Source: Terriglobales bacterium
GTDB taxonomy: Bacteria; Acidobacteriota; Terriglobia; Terriglobales; Acidobacteriaceae
NCBI GenBank assembly: GCA_015654835.1
Contig: JAATGG010000133.1
Span: 1-60,001, forward strand
DNA length: 60,001 nucleotides
Reading direction: 5' to 3'
Position numbers and translations under genes: made by a program. Below are positions 25,558 through 34,972 of this stretch, one piece after another. The notes beneath the pieces are model-generated. The model was not told the origin of the DNA. It worked only from the letters and a program-made list of their open reading frames with translations, and ran no database searches. Position 1 is the first letter of the stretch; the number at the start of each line of letters is the position of its first letter.

Positions 25558-28344
25558 ATGCGCACACCTGTGCGGCGTGTCGTCGTTCTTCTAACTGCGC
25601 TCGTTCTGCAGTTAGCCGCTTCTTTTGTCTTCGCTCAATCCGCCGCAAACTCCGGCACCGTCAGCGGAACCATTACAGACCCGAGTGGCGCCATCGTTCC
25701 AGGCGCCACCGTCAGCATCGATAATCCCGTCAGCCAGTATATGAGGACAGCCATTACCGATAGCTCCGGGCGTTACCAGTTTCCGAACGTACCCTTCAAT
25801 CCCTATCACTTCACCGTGAAGATGGCGGGGTTCGCTTCCGTCAGCCGCGATATCGATGTTCGCTCCGTCGTGCCTGTGAGCCTCAGCATCGATATGAAGA
25901 TAGGTGAAGCCTCTAACACGGTGACCGTCGAAGGCGGCGAGGATCTCGTCGAAAACGATCCTACCTTTCACACCGACGTCGACCGCGGACTCTTTCAAAA
26001 ACTTCCGCTTGAAAGCCAGTCCTCTTCTCTCAGTTCACTCGTCACCCTCGCCTCTCCCGGCGTGACGGCCGATTCCAACGGACTTTTCCATGGTCTTGGC
26101 GATCATGCCTCGAACTCGTTTTCCGTTGATGGCCAGCCCATCACCGATCAGCAGAGCAAAGTCTTCTCCAACCAGATTCCGTCGAATTCCATTCAGTCCA
26201 TCGAAGTGATCTCCGGCGCGCCTCCCGCGGAGTATGGCGACAAAACCAGTCTCGTCATCAATGTAACGACCCGCTCGGGTCAGGGCCTGACGAAACCGGT
26301 TGGGAGTATCACGACCTCCTACGGTACTTTCGGTTCTGCAACCGCTGGATTTGATTTAGGCTATGGAGGCAAAAACTGGGGTAATTTCTTTGAAGCCGAT
26401 GGTCTCAACACCGGACGCTTCCTCGATCCTCCCGAGTTCGTCGTCTTCCACGCCAAAGGCAATGAGCAGAATGCGTTCGACCGTGTCGATTATCAATTCA
26501 CACCGGTAGACTCAATTCATACCAGCTTCAATTACAGCCGTTCATGGTTTCAAACCCCGAACGCTTACGACAACCTGAACGTCATGAATGTGGTAAGTGG
26601 CGGCTCTGGCGCAAATCCGGTTTTCGGCGATGTAGGCAACACCGACCAGCGCTCCAAAATCGAGACATTCAACATAGCGCCGACCTATACCCGCATCGTA
26701 AGTAAGAACTCGGTCTTCAACCTGGGCGCCTTTATCCGCAAGGATTTTTATCATTACTATCCGAGCAACAATCCGCTTGCGGACTTGGGACCACCCGACC
26801 TCCAGAATCAAACCATCGGTCAATTCCGTACACTCACCAATGCCGGGCTTCGCACAGATTTCTCCTACAGCAAAGGCATCCACACAATCAAGGCTGGTGC
26901 CGTATACGGGCAGACCTTCCTCCGCGAAAACGATAGCCTCGGCATTGTTTCCTCCACCTTCAATTCGCCTTGCGTGGCCAGTGCATCCGACTCTACACCG
27001 GAGCCAGGTTTTACCGACCCATCGCAGTGCGACGCCTCTGGCTATTACTCCAACGACCCGTCCGTCACTGGCGCCGGCGGCAATCCCGGCACCTTCAACT
27101 CCATCCTGCTGCCCTACGACCTCACCCGCGGTGGAAGTTACTATAACTACTTCGGTCATACCGATGTCAAAGAACTCGCACTGTATGTAGAAGACCAGAT
27201 TAAGACGGGTAACTGGCTGTTCAACGTTGGAATTCGCGGAGACCTCTATAACGGTCTGACCGTAGCCCGACAGGCGGAACCGCGGGTCGGCATTTCATAT
27301 AACATCAAACCAAGCAACACGGTGCTTCGCGTTTCTTATGCGCGAACGCTCGAAACCCCATTCAATGAAAATCTTGTTCTGTCCAGCGAAGGGTGCGGCA
27401 ATGCCATCCTGTCCCCCCTGCTGCTTTGCACCCCAGGCGTGTCGGGAACCGAGCAGCCAGGGTTCCGCAATGAGTTCCATGCCGGACTTCAACAAGCCTT
27501 TGGACGCTATCTTGTTGTAAGTGGTGATTACATCTGGAAGTACACGCACAATGCCTTCGACTTCAGTGTGCTCGGCAATACGCCCATCACCTTCCCCATT
27601 GACTGGCATAACTCCAAAATCCCCGGCTATGCACTACGCGCCGACGTCCCCAACTTCCATAACTTGAGTGCATTCGTGGTGATGTCTTCCGTCTCTGCGC
27701 GGTTCTTTCCACCGCAATCTGCGGGTGCAGGTGCGACTGTCGGACAAAGCGGATATCCGTTTCGTATCGATCACGACGAACGCTACAACCAGACAACCCA
27801 TATCCAATATCAGCTTCCCTGGAAGCGCAAGCCGTGGATCGGTTTCAACTGGCGCTATGACAGCGGCCTCGTTGCCGGTTCCGTCCCCTGCTACAACACG
27901 ACAGACCCCAACAGCCTATGTAATCCGGCCAATGGTGGAACATCGATTACGTTGCCGAATGGACAGCCGGGCATTGATCTAAGCGGACTGACTGCTGATC
28001 AGCAATTTGAAGCAGGCCTCACCTGCGACGGAGTCCGTGCCACACCGGCGATGGGCTTTACCAGTTGTGACGCCGCCGGTCTTACTTCCAAGCTGGTGCA
28101 GATTCCTGCTCCCGGCAAGGAAGACGATGACAAGGATCCTCCGCGCATTGCCCCGAGGAATCTGTTCGACGCGAGCATCGGCGACGACGATCTATTCAAG
28201 GGAGATCGATATAAATGGAGCCTGCGGCTTACTGGCGTAAACATCACCAATAAGTACGCACTCTATAACTTCCTCTCCACCTTCAGCGGCACGCACTATG
28301 TCACTCCGCGTGCATTAACTGCAGAAATAGGCTTCCACTTCTAA
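25558..28344 (+). CDS. TonB-dependent receptor with carboxypeptidase-regulatory-like domain
   Basis: A 928-residue outer-membrane protein. A signal peptide (LTALVLQLAASFVFA) is followed by a carboxypeptidase-regulatory-like domain at about 35-115 (GTVSGTITDPSGAIVPGATV, SGRYQFPNVP). The plug follows (LGDHASNSFSVDGQPITDQQ, IQSIEVISGAPPAEYG) and then the barrel, ending ALTAEIGFHF with C-terminal Phe. This OmpA/Oar-like architecture is common in Acidobacteriota for uptake of large or chelated substrates. The ATG has TTGGAGG upstream. It is paired with the small His/Cys protein and preceded by a Fur-like repeat, so a metal-related substrate is possible but unproven. Confidence 0.93.
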   Translation: MRTPVRRVVVLLTALVLQLAASFVFAQSAANSGTVSGTITDPSGAIVPGATVSIDNPVSQYMRTAITDSSGRYQFPNVPFNPYHFTVKMAGFASVSRDIDVRSVVPVSLSIDMKIGEASNTVTVEGGEDLVENDPTFHTDVDRGLFQKLPLESQSSSLSSLVTLASPGVTADSNGLFHGLGDHASNSFSVDGQPITDQQSKVFSNQIPSNSIQSIEVISGAPPAEYGDKTSLVINVTTRSGQGLTKPVGSITTSYGTFGSATAGFDLGYGGKNWGNFFEADGLNTGRFLDPPEFVVFHAKGNEQNAFDRVDYQFTPVDSIHTSFNYSRSWFQTPNAYDNLNVMNVVSGGSGANPVFGDVGNTDQRSKIETFNIAPTYTRIVSKNSVFNLGAFIRKDFYHYYPSNNPLADLGPPDLQNQTIGQFRTLTNAGLRTDFSYSKGIHTIKAGAVYGQTFLRENDSLGIVSSTFNSPCVASASDSTPEPGFTDPSQCDASGYYSNDPSVTGAGGNPGTFNSILLPYDLTRGGSYYNYFGHTDVKELALYVEDQIKTGNWLFNVGIRGDLYNGLTVARQAEPRVGISYNIKPSNTVLRVSYARTLETPFNENLVLSSEGCGNAILSPLLLCTPGVSGTEQPGFRNEFHAGLQQAFGRYLVVSGDYIWKYTHNAFDFSVLGNTPITFPIDWHNSKIPGYALRADVPNFHNLSAFVVMSSVSARFFPPQSAGAGATVGQSGYPFRIDHDERYNQTTHIQYQLPWKRKPWIGFNWRYDSGLVAGSVPCYNTTDPNSLCNPANGGTSITLPNGQPGIDLSGLTADQQFEAGLTCDGVRATPAMGFTSCDAAGLTSKLVQIPAPGKEDDDKDPPRIAPRNLFDASIGDDDLFKGDRYKWSLRLTGVNITNKYALYNFLSTFSGTHYVTPRALTAEIGFHF

Positions 28345-28358
28345 TCAATAAGAAAATT

Positions 28359-28400
28359 CAGAATAGGGGGAAGCGGCGCTCGCCGCTTCCCCCTATTCTG
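28359..28400. terminator. 20-bp bidirectional terminator hairpin
   Basis: A 20-base arm at 28359-28378 pairs perfectly with 28381-28400 (core GGGGGAAGCGGCG). It lies between the plus-strand TonB receptor and the minus-strand pabBC gene, and its right arm covers the pabBC stop codon. No U-tract follows. Confidence 0.7.
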
Positions 28401-30324
28401 CTCTCACCCGCGCTCCGCGTACAGGTAAGGCATCAAGGCAAAGCGATTCAACTCGGCGCATTCCTCGAACTGAATTGCAAAGATACACAGCATCCGCAGT
28501 TCGTAAATCGTCAACCGTCAAAATCCTCTCCTTCGCCCTCGCGCAACTCTCCAACAAATGGCGCCGGAAAACCCCGGCAAGCAAGCCGCAACTCAGCGGA
28601 GGGGTCAACAGCAGCCCTTCGCGTTCAACAAAGAGATTGCTGATCGCGCCTTCTGTAATTTGCCCCTTCTCATTGCCAAAAATCACTTCATCGTATCCAT
28701 CTGCGCGGGCTTTCGCATACTGCCGGTCATAGAACTCACGACGCGTAGTCTTGTGCCGAACAAATACATCCGTAGAAGATGTACATTCTTCCGACAGCCT
28801 CACGCGTGCAGTCGCTGTATACGCGAAAATCTCCGCGCTCTGCGCCGTAACATCCCCATCGGCACTTAACAAGAGCCGCACCCGATAACGCCGATTGCTA
28901 GCGAACGACTCCGATGACCTACATAGTTGCGATAGAACAGCCTCACGGTCGAAGAAAAAGTTAAAATATCCTGCAGAGGATTCCAATCGATCTACATGCA
29001 GATTAAGAAAACAATATTCCTTCTCCCAAAGCAGTGTTTCAATAAGTTGAAAATCCTGGTGTTTCCTAGTTAGAAAAGAAGCTTTAAGCAAGCATTCGCG
29101 GTACTCATCCTCAGGTTGGGAGTCCGCAACAATTCCCCCTCCAACGCCCATTTGCGCTCGACCATCCTTTATCACCAAGGTTCGAATCGCCACGTTGAAA
29201 GCGGATGCCCCATGCGGAGAAATAAATCCAATAGATCCCATGGCAATGCCACGCGGAGCCCGTTCCAGCTCCCGAATAATCTGCATGGTACGAATCTTTG
29301 GGGCGCCTGTAATCGACCCACTTGGAAACATGCTCCGAAAGATGTCGTAGTAACCGATATTCGGCCTCAGCGTCCCCGATACAGTAGAAGTCATCTGCAG
29401 CAAAGTCTCATATTTTTCGACCGAGAAGAGGTCCTCTACTTGCACACTCCCCGTCTTGCAGATCCTGCCAAGATCGTTGCGCAATAAATCGACAATCATC
29501 ACATGCTCGCTTCGATTTTTCTCGTCGCGCTGAAGCCATGCGGCTTCCTGCACATCTTCATTTGCGTCAAGCCCGCGACGCCTCGTTCCTTTCATCGGCC
29601 GCGTTTCGATACGTCTCCCATCGGTACGAAAAAAGAGTTCTGGAGAAAGAGAAAGAATATGGCAATCCATCACATTCATCAATGCTCCATAAGCAATCGA
29701 CTGATTCTTCAGCAGCGATTCAAAGACAACCGAGGTGGCGCGATCCGTGCCAAATAATACTCTATTTGTAAAATTGACTTGATACGTTTCGCCAGCCGCA
29801 ATGTACTCTTTGATCTGGAGAATGTTGGCTCGATATTCATCCTCACCAATGTCGAGAGATATCTCGTTCACGATCCCGTCCGCAATACTCTCAATAGCTT
29901 CCGGATAAGAAAGAGAAGGCTCGCCTGGCTCAAATCGCCCAACTGCGTGATCGAAAATGAGAGGCTTGTCGTAGACCCCAAACCACACCAGCGGCCATTC
30001 TACTGGGTCTGCCAATGCCCTGAAAGAGTTTTCGAAATAATAGCCACACTCGTAAGATATGAATCCGGCAACATAGCATCCCTTCGCGAGAGCCTCATCG
30101 ATCTGGACAAAAACCCGGGGAACCTCATCGAATTCCTTCGCTAAAATGATCTCTACCGGCTTTTGAAATAGATAGCTATATCGGTTGGACGAATCGAAGC
30201 GCGAAGTTTCAAGCAGAACGGACCCTGGTGTTTTCGAAACGATCTTATAGATATGTTTCGGCAGTCGAGTCCAGCGCCTCGCATGATCTTCTGATGCCCT
30301 GTCCGTTTGCCTGCGAGTATGCAC
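28393..30324 (-). CDS. pabBC: aminodeoxychorismate synthase I / aminodeoxychorismate lyase fusion
   Basis: A 643-residue fusion for 4-aminobenzoate synthesis in the folate pathway. The N-terminal ~430 residues are PabB: YQVNFTNR, LSPELFF, RPMKGTRRRG (the Lys of the chorismate-amination site), NDLGRI and FPSGSITGAPKI. The C-terminal ~200 residues are a class IV PLP lyase (PabC): RHKTTRREFYD holds the probable PLP Lys, and EGAISNLFVEREGLLLTPP is the family motif. Together they turn chorismate plus ammonia into PABA; the glutaminase PabA is not nearby. The start is GTG with no strong ribosome site, and the true start may lie some 20 residues inside. Confidence 0.93.
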   Translation of the reverse strand: MHTRRQTDRASEDHARRWTRLPKHIYKIVSKTPGSVLLETSRFDSSNRYSYLFQKPVEIILAKEFDEVPRVFVQIDEALAKGCYVAGFISYECGYYFENSFRALADPVEWPLVWFGVYDKPLIFDHAVGRFEPGEPSLSYPEAIESIADGIVNEISLDIGEDEYRANILQIKEYIAAGETYQVNFTNRVLFGTDRATSVVFESLLKNQSIAYGALMNVMDCHILSLSPELFFRTDGRRIETRPMKGTRRRGLDANEDVQEAAWLQRDEKNRSEHVMIVDLLRNDLGRICKTGSVQVEDLFSVEKYETLLQMTSTVSGTLRPNIGYYDIFRSMFPSGSITGAPKIRTMQIIRELERAPRGIAMGSIGFISPHGASAFNVAIRTLVIKDGRAQMGVGGGIVADSQPEDEYRECLLKASFLTRKHQDFQLIETLLWEKEYCFLNLHVDRLESSAGYFNFFFDREAVLSQLCRSSESFASNRRYRVRLLLSADGDVTAQSAEIFAYTATARVRLSEECTSSTDVFVRHKTTRREFYDRQYAKARADGYDEVIFGNEKGQITEGAISNLFVEREGLLLTPPLSCGLLAGVFRRHLLESCARAKERILTVDDLRTADAVYLCNSVRGMRRVESLCLDALPVRGARVRAE

Positions 30325-30457
30325 TGTTCCCCAGCGAGCGCACCGAAAACAGAGGAAGCCGCTTCTCTAAATCAGTGGCGTATGTAGTCTCATTTCTATG
30401 TTTACCATACTCCCAACGCATCGTTCGGCACATCGCTCTTCCTCAACACGCCTCTTC

Positions 30458-30500
30458 ATTAACGGCACCGCCGCTCCATGAGACCGGCGTCGCCGTTAAT
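30458..30500 (-). terminator. hairpin after the formate dehydrogenase gene
   Basis: ATTAACGGC (30458-30466) pairs with GCCGTTAAT (30492-30500), and inner CCGCCG/CGGCG can extend the stem. It begins about 20 bases past the fdhA stop on the minus strand. Confidence 0.5.
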
Positions 30501-30520
30501 CACTCGCACACATTTCCGTT

Positions 30521-33500
30521 CTATTTGGAACTCTGAATCTGGACCAGCCTTTCAGAGCCAGGCATACGATAATCCTTGCGTTTCCATTTCCGTTCAACCT
30601 CCACACCTGTTTGCGGTGTAGGCTTTCCAGAGAACCTGAAATTGAGCGGCTTCAGCGGATTTGTGCCTTTCTCCGGAAGCAAAAACAGCTTTACCGCCGT
30701 CTCCTTGAACGCGGGGGTATTGGTCGCCGCATCGGCGTGAGAGCCTGTGAGAATATTCACCGGCCCCTCCTGCGAAAGAAGCGGCAGATACACCTGCTTC
30801 CCAAACACGCGTCCCGTGACCAGCACCTTAATCACTAATGAGCCGTGACGGCTGGTAACCCGCGCCCACCGTCCCGATTCAATGCCGCGTTCCTGGGCGA
30901 GTTCTTCTGAAACCTCGATATAGCGCTCCGGCGTTTCCTCGTTAATGCCTGCCACCCGATGCGTCATATTTCCTTCGTGGAAATGCTCCAACTGGCGGCC
31001 ATTATTCAGGAACAAATCAAAGTCCACATCGGGGCGCTCATCTGGTTCGTGAAAAGAGACCGGATAGAACCGGGCTTTCTTGTCCGGGAAAGCAAATTCC
31101 TTCAAATAGAGGATTGGTTGATCCGTTCCATCTGGAGCCACGGGCCACTGTAATGTGTTGTAGCCTTCAAGCCGGTCGTAGCGAACTCCGGCATACAAAG
31201 GTGTAAGTGATGCTAACTCGTCCATGATTTCAGAGGGATGTTTATAGCTCCACTTAGCGCCCATACGATTCGCAAGATCCTGCGTGATCTTCCAGTCCGC
31301 TTTGCTCTCATCCCGCTCTGGTAATGCCCGATAGAGGCGCTGAATCCTGCGCTCGGTACTGGTGAAAGTTCCATCTTTTTCCAGGGCTGGAGCGCCAGGC
31401 AGAATCACATCGGCGTAACGACAAGTCTCGGTAAAGAAAATATCCTGGACGACAAAGAAATCCAGGCGCTCAAAGGCCCCGCTGACAACATTGGCATTCG
31501 AGTCGGCCGAGATCATATCTTCACCCGCAAGGTAGAGGCCACGCAACTTGCCTTCATACACCGCTTCGACCATCTGGTGATTGTCCATGCCGCGTTGCGG
31601 CGGCAGCGTAACACCCCACTTCGCCTCAAACTTCTCGCGAATCGCAGCGTCGGTTACACTTTGGTAGCCAGGATAGTTGTTGGGCATCGCCCCTATATCG
31701 CTTGCGCCCTGCACATTGTTGTGACCACGCAATGGATATGCCCCGCAACCCGGCCGCATGTAGTTGCCTGTGGTCAACAACAAATTTGAAATAGCTGTCG
31801 ATCCGTCCGATGCGCTCGTATGTTGGGTAATGCCCATGGCCCAAAGCACGCACATCGTGTCCGCTGCGGCAATTTCTTTCGCCACCCGCTCCAATGTCTC
31901 GATGGAGACATCGCAGATCCTGGCGGCGTACTCCATCGTAAACGGCTCCAGGCTCTTCTTGAATTCATCGACACCATTCACCCATTGTTCGATGAAGTCC
32001 AGTTTGGCGTGATCGTGGTCAAACATATAGCGGCTCATCGCCGAAATCCAAACCAGATCGGTACCTGGACGAGGACGAAAATAGATATCCGCGCGCTTTG
32101 CCATCTCGTGTTCACGCGGATCGGCGACAATCAGCCTTTGCCCGAATAGCTTATGTGCGCGCTTCACGCGCGTGGCAAGCACCGGATGACTCTCTGCCGT
32201 GTTACTTCCGACAATGAGTACCAGGGCCGACTTACCAATATCTTCGATAGACCCGGAGTCTCCGCCGTATCCAACTGTACGGAATAGCCCCATGGTTGCA
32301 GGTGATTGGCAATAACGCGAGCAGTTGTCCACGTTATTCGTTCCAATCACTGCCCGCGCAAATTTCTGCATCAGATAGCCGTCTTCGTTGGTCGTTTTCG
32401 AAGAGACTACGACACCTATAGAGTCTGGACCATGTGCTTTCTTGAGGTTGCCGAGTTTCTCCGCTACCAGCGTCAGAGCCTCTTCCCAACTCGTCTCGCG
32501 AAAGCCGTCGGCGGTCCGAATCAGGGGCTTGCGCAGACGATCTTCATGGTTTACAAAGTCCCAGCCGAACTTACCTTTCACGCAAGTTGAAATTTGATTG
32601 GCGTCTCCATGCAATGGAACAATCTTGAGGATGTCACGATCCTTGGTCCAAACGTCATAACTGCATCCAACGCCGCAATAAGTGCAGACCGTCTTTGTCC
32701 TCTCGATGCGCTCCTCCCGCATCTTTGCTTCGACCTCTGAAACTTTCATAATGGCGCCGTAGCCAAGTTCGGGCTCAACGGCCTTTACTAAGTCGATCAT
32801 CCCGTCTAGAGAGCCTTTGGGGATGTTGCTAAGATAGCCGGCCTTTCCTAACATCGACTTTTCCATCAGCGCGTTGCATGGACACACTGTGATGCAATGA
32901 CCGCAGGAGACACAGCTTGATCCTCCGATCTGCATGCCGCCGTCCCACAGCACACGCGGACTATCGAGTTCCCAGCCAATCGAAAGCGTTTCGTTGACCT
33001 GCACGGTCTGGCACGCCTGCACGCATTGACCGCAGAGAATGCACTGAGAAGGGTCATATCGATAGAAGGGATTGGACATATCCACTTCATACGGCTTCGG
33101 TTTGAAGGGATGCTCCTGGTGTTCCACATTTAACGCTCGCGCGGTGTTATGAACGCGGCAGTTCTCATTGTTGTTGTCGCATACCGTGCAATACAGCATG
33201 TGGTTGCCCAGGATCACGTCGAAGGCTTCCGACCGGGCATCCTTGGCACGCTTCGATTGGGTCACCGCCTTCATCCCCGCAGCCACCTTGGTTCCACACG
33301 CACGCACGAGTGCTCCATCCACTTCGACCATGCAAGTGTCGCAGGTCTGAATGGGTCCCATCAGCGCAGAGTGATAACAGATGTGTGGGACCTCAACCGC
33401 ACCATCACGGAGGATTGTTTCGATCAGCAGTTCCCCTTCTCTTGCAACGACGGTCTTGCCGTCAACTAAGATCTCGACGTCCGAAGGCACCTCAATCTGA

Positions 33501-33538
33501 CCTGCTGTTACATGATTTAGAGCCGCTAGATCGCTCAT
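30521..33538 (-). CDS. fdhA: formate dehydrogenase, molybdopterin-containing alpha subunit
   Basis: A 1005-residue Mo/W-bis-MGD enzyme. Order of domains: a 2Fe-2S ferredoxin fold (20-100; CYHSALMGPIQTCDTCMVE), an NADH-dehydrogenase-G-type 4Fe-4S site (HMLYCTVCDNNNENC), two ferredoxin clusters (CILCGQCVQACQ and CVSCGHCITVCPC), then the catalytic domain with CTYCGVGCSYD plus STCVKGKFGW for its own cluster. The metal ligand is Cys (in NCSRYCQSPATMG), not selenocysteine. The C-terminal molybdopterin-binding domain ends VERKWKRKDYRMPG. It oxidises formate to carbon dioxide or the reverse. No NADH-binding beta/gamma subunits or fdhD adjoin it. The ATG is preceded by GGGAGAG. Confidence 0.95.
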   Translation of the reverse strand: MSDLAALNHVTAGQIEVPSDVEILVDGKTVVAREGELLIETILRDGAVEVPHICYHSALMGPIQTCDTCMVEVDGALVRACGTKVAAGMKAVTQSKRAKDARSEAFDVILGNHMLYCTVCDNNNENCRVHNTARALNVEHQEHPFKPKPYEVDMSNPFYRYDPSQCILCGQCVQACQTVQVNETLSIGWELDSPRVLWDGGMQIGGSSCVSCGHCITVCPCNALMEKSMLGKAGYLSNIPKGSLDGMIDLVKAVEPELGYGAIMKVSEVEAKMREERIERTKTVCTYCGVGCSYDVWTKDRDILKIVPLHGDANQISTCVKGKFGWDFVNHEDRLRKPLIRTADGFRETSWEEALTLVAEKLGNLKKAHGPDSIGVVVSSKTTNEDGYLMQKFARAVIGTNNVDNCSRYCQSPATMGLFRTVGYGGDSGSIEDIGKSALVLIVGSNTAESHPVLATRVKRAHKLFGQRLIVADPREHEMAKRADIYFRPRPGTDLVWISAMSRYMFDHDHAKLDFIEQWVNGVDEFKKSLEPFTMEYAARICDVSIETLERVAKEIAAADTMCVLWAMGITQHTSASDGSTAISNLLLTTGNYMRPGCGAYPLRGHNNVQGASDIGAMPNNYPGYQSVTDAAIREKFEAKWGVTLPPQRGMDNHQMVEAVYEGKLRGLYLAGEDMISADSNANVVSGAFERLDFFVVQDIFFTETCRYADVILPGAPALEKDGTFTSTERRIQRLYRALPERDESKADWKITQDLANRMGAKWSYKHPSEIMDELASLTPLYAGVRYDRLEGYNTLQWPVAPDGTDQPILYLKEFAFPDKKARFYPVSFHEPDERPDVDFDLFLNNGRQLEHFHEGNMTHRVAGINEETPERYIEVSEELAQERGIESGRWARVTSRHGSLVIKVLVTGRVFGKQVYLPLLSQEGPVNILTGSHADAATNTPAFKETAVKLFLLPEKGTNPLKPLNFRFSGKPTPQTGVEVERKWKRKDYRMPGSERLVQIQSSK

Positions 33539-33833
33539 CTCTCCCTCGCTTTGCTCCGTGAAACTTCGCGCCCAAGTGGTTAGAAGGGCCTGGTTTGTCC
33601 GTGCCGACTTACGGCACCGTGATACCAGATGTTATTCGTCTCTCGCGCGGGTAAGTGCTTTTGCTTTCCGCAGGATTTGCGAAACGCTCCGGACAATGGT
33701 CTCTCGACCAAGACCGCTATTCCGCGCGAGCGTGCCATGGGGCCTCTCAGGAACTCGCCTGAGTTCTTCGCCTGCTGACTTTTGTGCATCCGACCTCGGT
33801 GTAGCCTACAACAAAGGAATGAAGGGAAGATTC

Positions 33834-34113
33834 TCATTCCTCGCAAAACTTGCCCGGCGTAAATCCGGTAAAACGGCTGCGCAACATTGTAAATTGGCTT
33901 TGGTTTGCGAAACCGCAACGATGAGCCCCCTGAAAAGGGGAGTGTATTTTCGACCAGTAACTCCTGCGCCCAACGCGATACGTGTGGATGAGGCGTAAAG
34001 CCCGTTGATTGCCTGGATAAGTGTGCAAAGCAGTGGGAGTTTAGCCCCACGACTCTAGCCAACTCTCGGATCGAAAAAGCCCATTCGAAATACTGCCCAA
34101 TATGTGTGCGCAC
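33834..34113 (-). pseudogene. broken AraC-family DNA-binding domain
   Basis: Two reading frames together spell the C-terminal double helix-turn-helix of an AraC regulator. The first (from 34113) reads HIGQYFEWAFSIRELARVVG, then LNSHCFAHLSRQSTGFTPH and QELLVENTLPFS. The second, one base out of step, reads AHRCGFANQSQFTML and RSRFTGFTPGKF before a TGA at 33834. The switch falls at a run of five G near 33936-33942, so a one-base insertion or sequencing slip there explains it. The loop RWAQELL is also about four residues short against typical members, so real decay is likely. No N-terminal sensor domain is present upstream. Confidence 0.75.
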
Positions 34114-34363
34114 CCATCGTCTTCGCGCCCGACGTCACTCGTATGTTACTGCAGGTAAGATAGCGCGACTAACAGACGATAGCAACCCTCCACCGATAGA
34201 GACGTGAAAAGGGCTCACTCGTTGCCTCCGACGTGCAAGCTGAGTCTCTTGCGCTCCAAGGGAACAAGGCAGCCATTCTCTGAGCCGCTCACAACGTCCA
34301 CCGCCTCTGCGTGGGCAGCATGATTCATTCGCCTAACTCAAAGTTCATTCTAAGGAGTCCAAA

Positions 34364-34495
34364 ATGCATAGCACGAAATGGGAAGACGTATACTGCGCGA
34401 TCTCTACCCTCGGTGCGGGAAACATCCGGCGGTGTTCTCCGTATGTTTATTCACGAACGACGAGACCTTTCGCGCCACGTACTATTGATGCTTGA
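34364..34495 (+). CDS. possible 43-residue peptide
   Basis: An ATG frame of 43 codons beginning MHSTKWEDVYCAISTLGAG, with AAGGAG six bases upstream. There is no family likeness and no conserved neighbour. It lies in decayed DNA and could be a chance frame or a gene start left after a deletion. Confidence 0.2.
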   Translation: MHSTKWEDVYCAISTLGAGNIRRCSPYVYSRTTRPFAPRTIDA

Positions 34496-34972
34496 TTTTG
34501 CTCAAGGTGCTCAAATTTTTGAATATGGTAGACGCCGAAAATGATCCAAAAGCGCCCAATCAAGCGCAGCCGTCACAATCCGCACTGGTATAAAAGCCGA
34601 TTTTTAATCTTGATGATCGACTGACCGCCGGACGGGATCTGATTTCCAGTTCAAAAAACCGGCACTCAGCTTCCGCAATTCGCCTCGCTGCGCCAGCCAG
34701 CTTCTTGACGCACCCCCGGCTCCTCTGCTTTACTGCCATCAACGTTATGCATCGCTTCAGCGCCAACACGAGCCTCCACCAGCCCCCCACTGGCGCTCTA
34801 TCCATTCCCGTCATTCGAATTAGTGGCTCCAACGTGCGCGCGGGAAAATAGCCTGACGAATCAGTTTTGAATTGTGCAGTACCCACAGGCCACCACCCGC
34901 AAATGCGGCTGGTGGCTTTTTCATTTCTTGCCCGTTTCTTGGCTCATTTCGTGTTACAGAGGAGAACTTCTC

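Larger units (their letters stand above)
33539..34972. other. 1.4-kb decayed intergenic region
   Basis: No intact gene is supported. It contains the broken AraC-type gene at 33834-34113. The rest (34114-34972) has open frames in several directions without family likeness, and one 43-codon frame with a good ribosome site at 34364. Confidence 0.5.
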
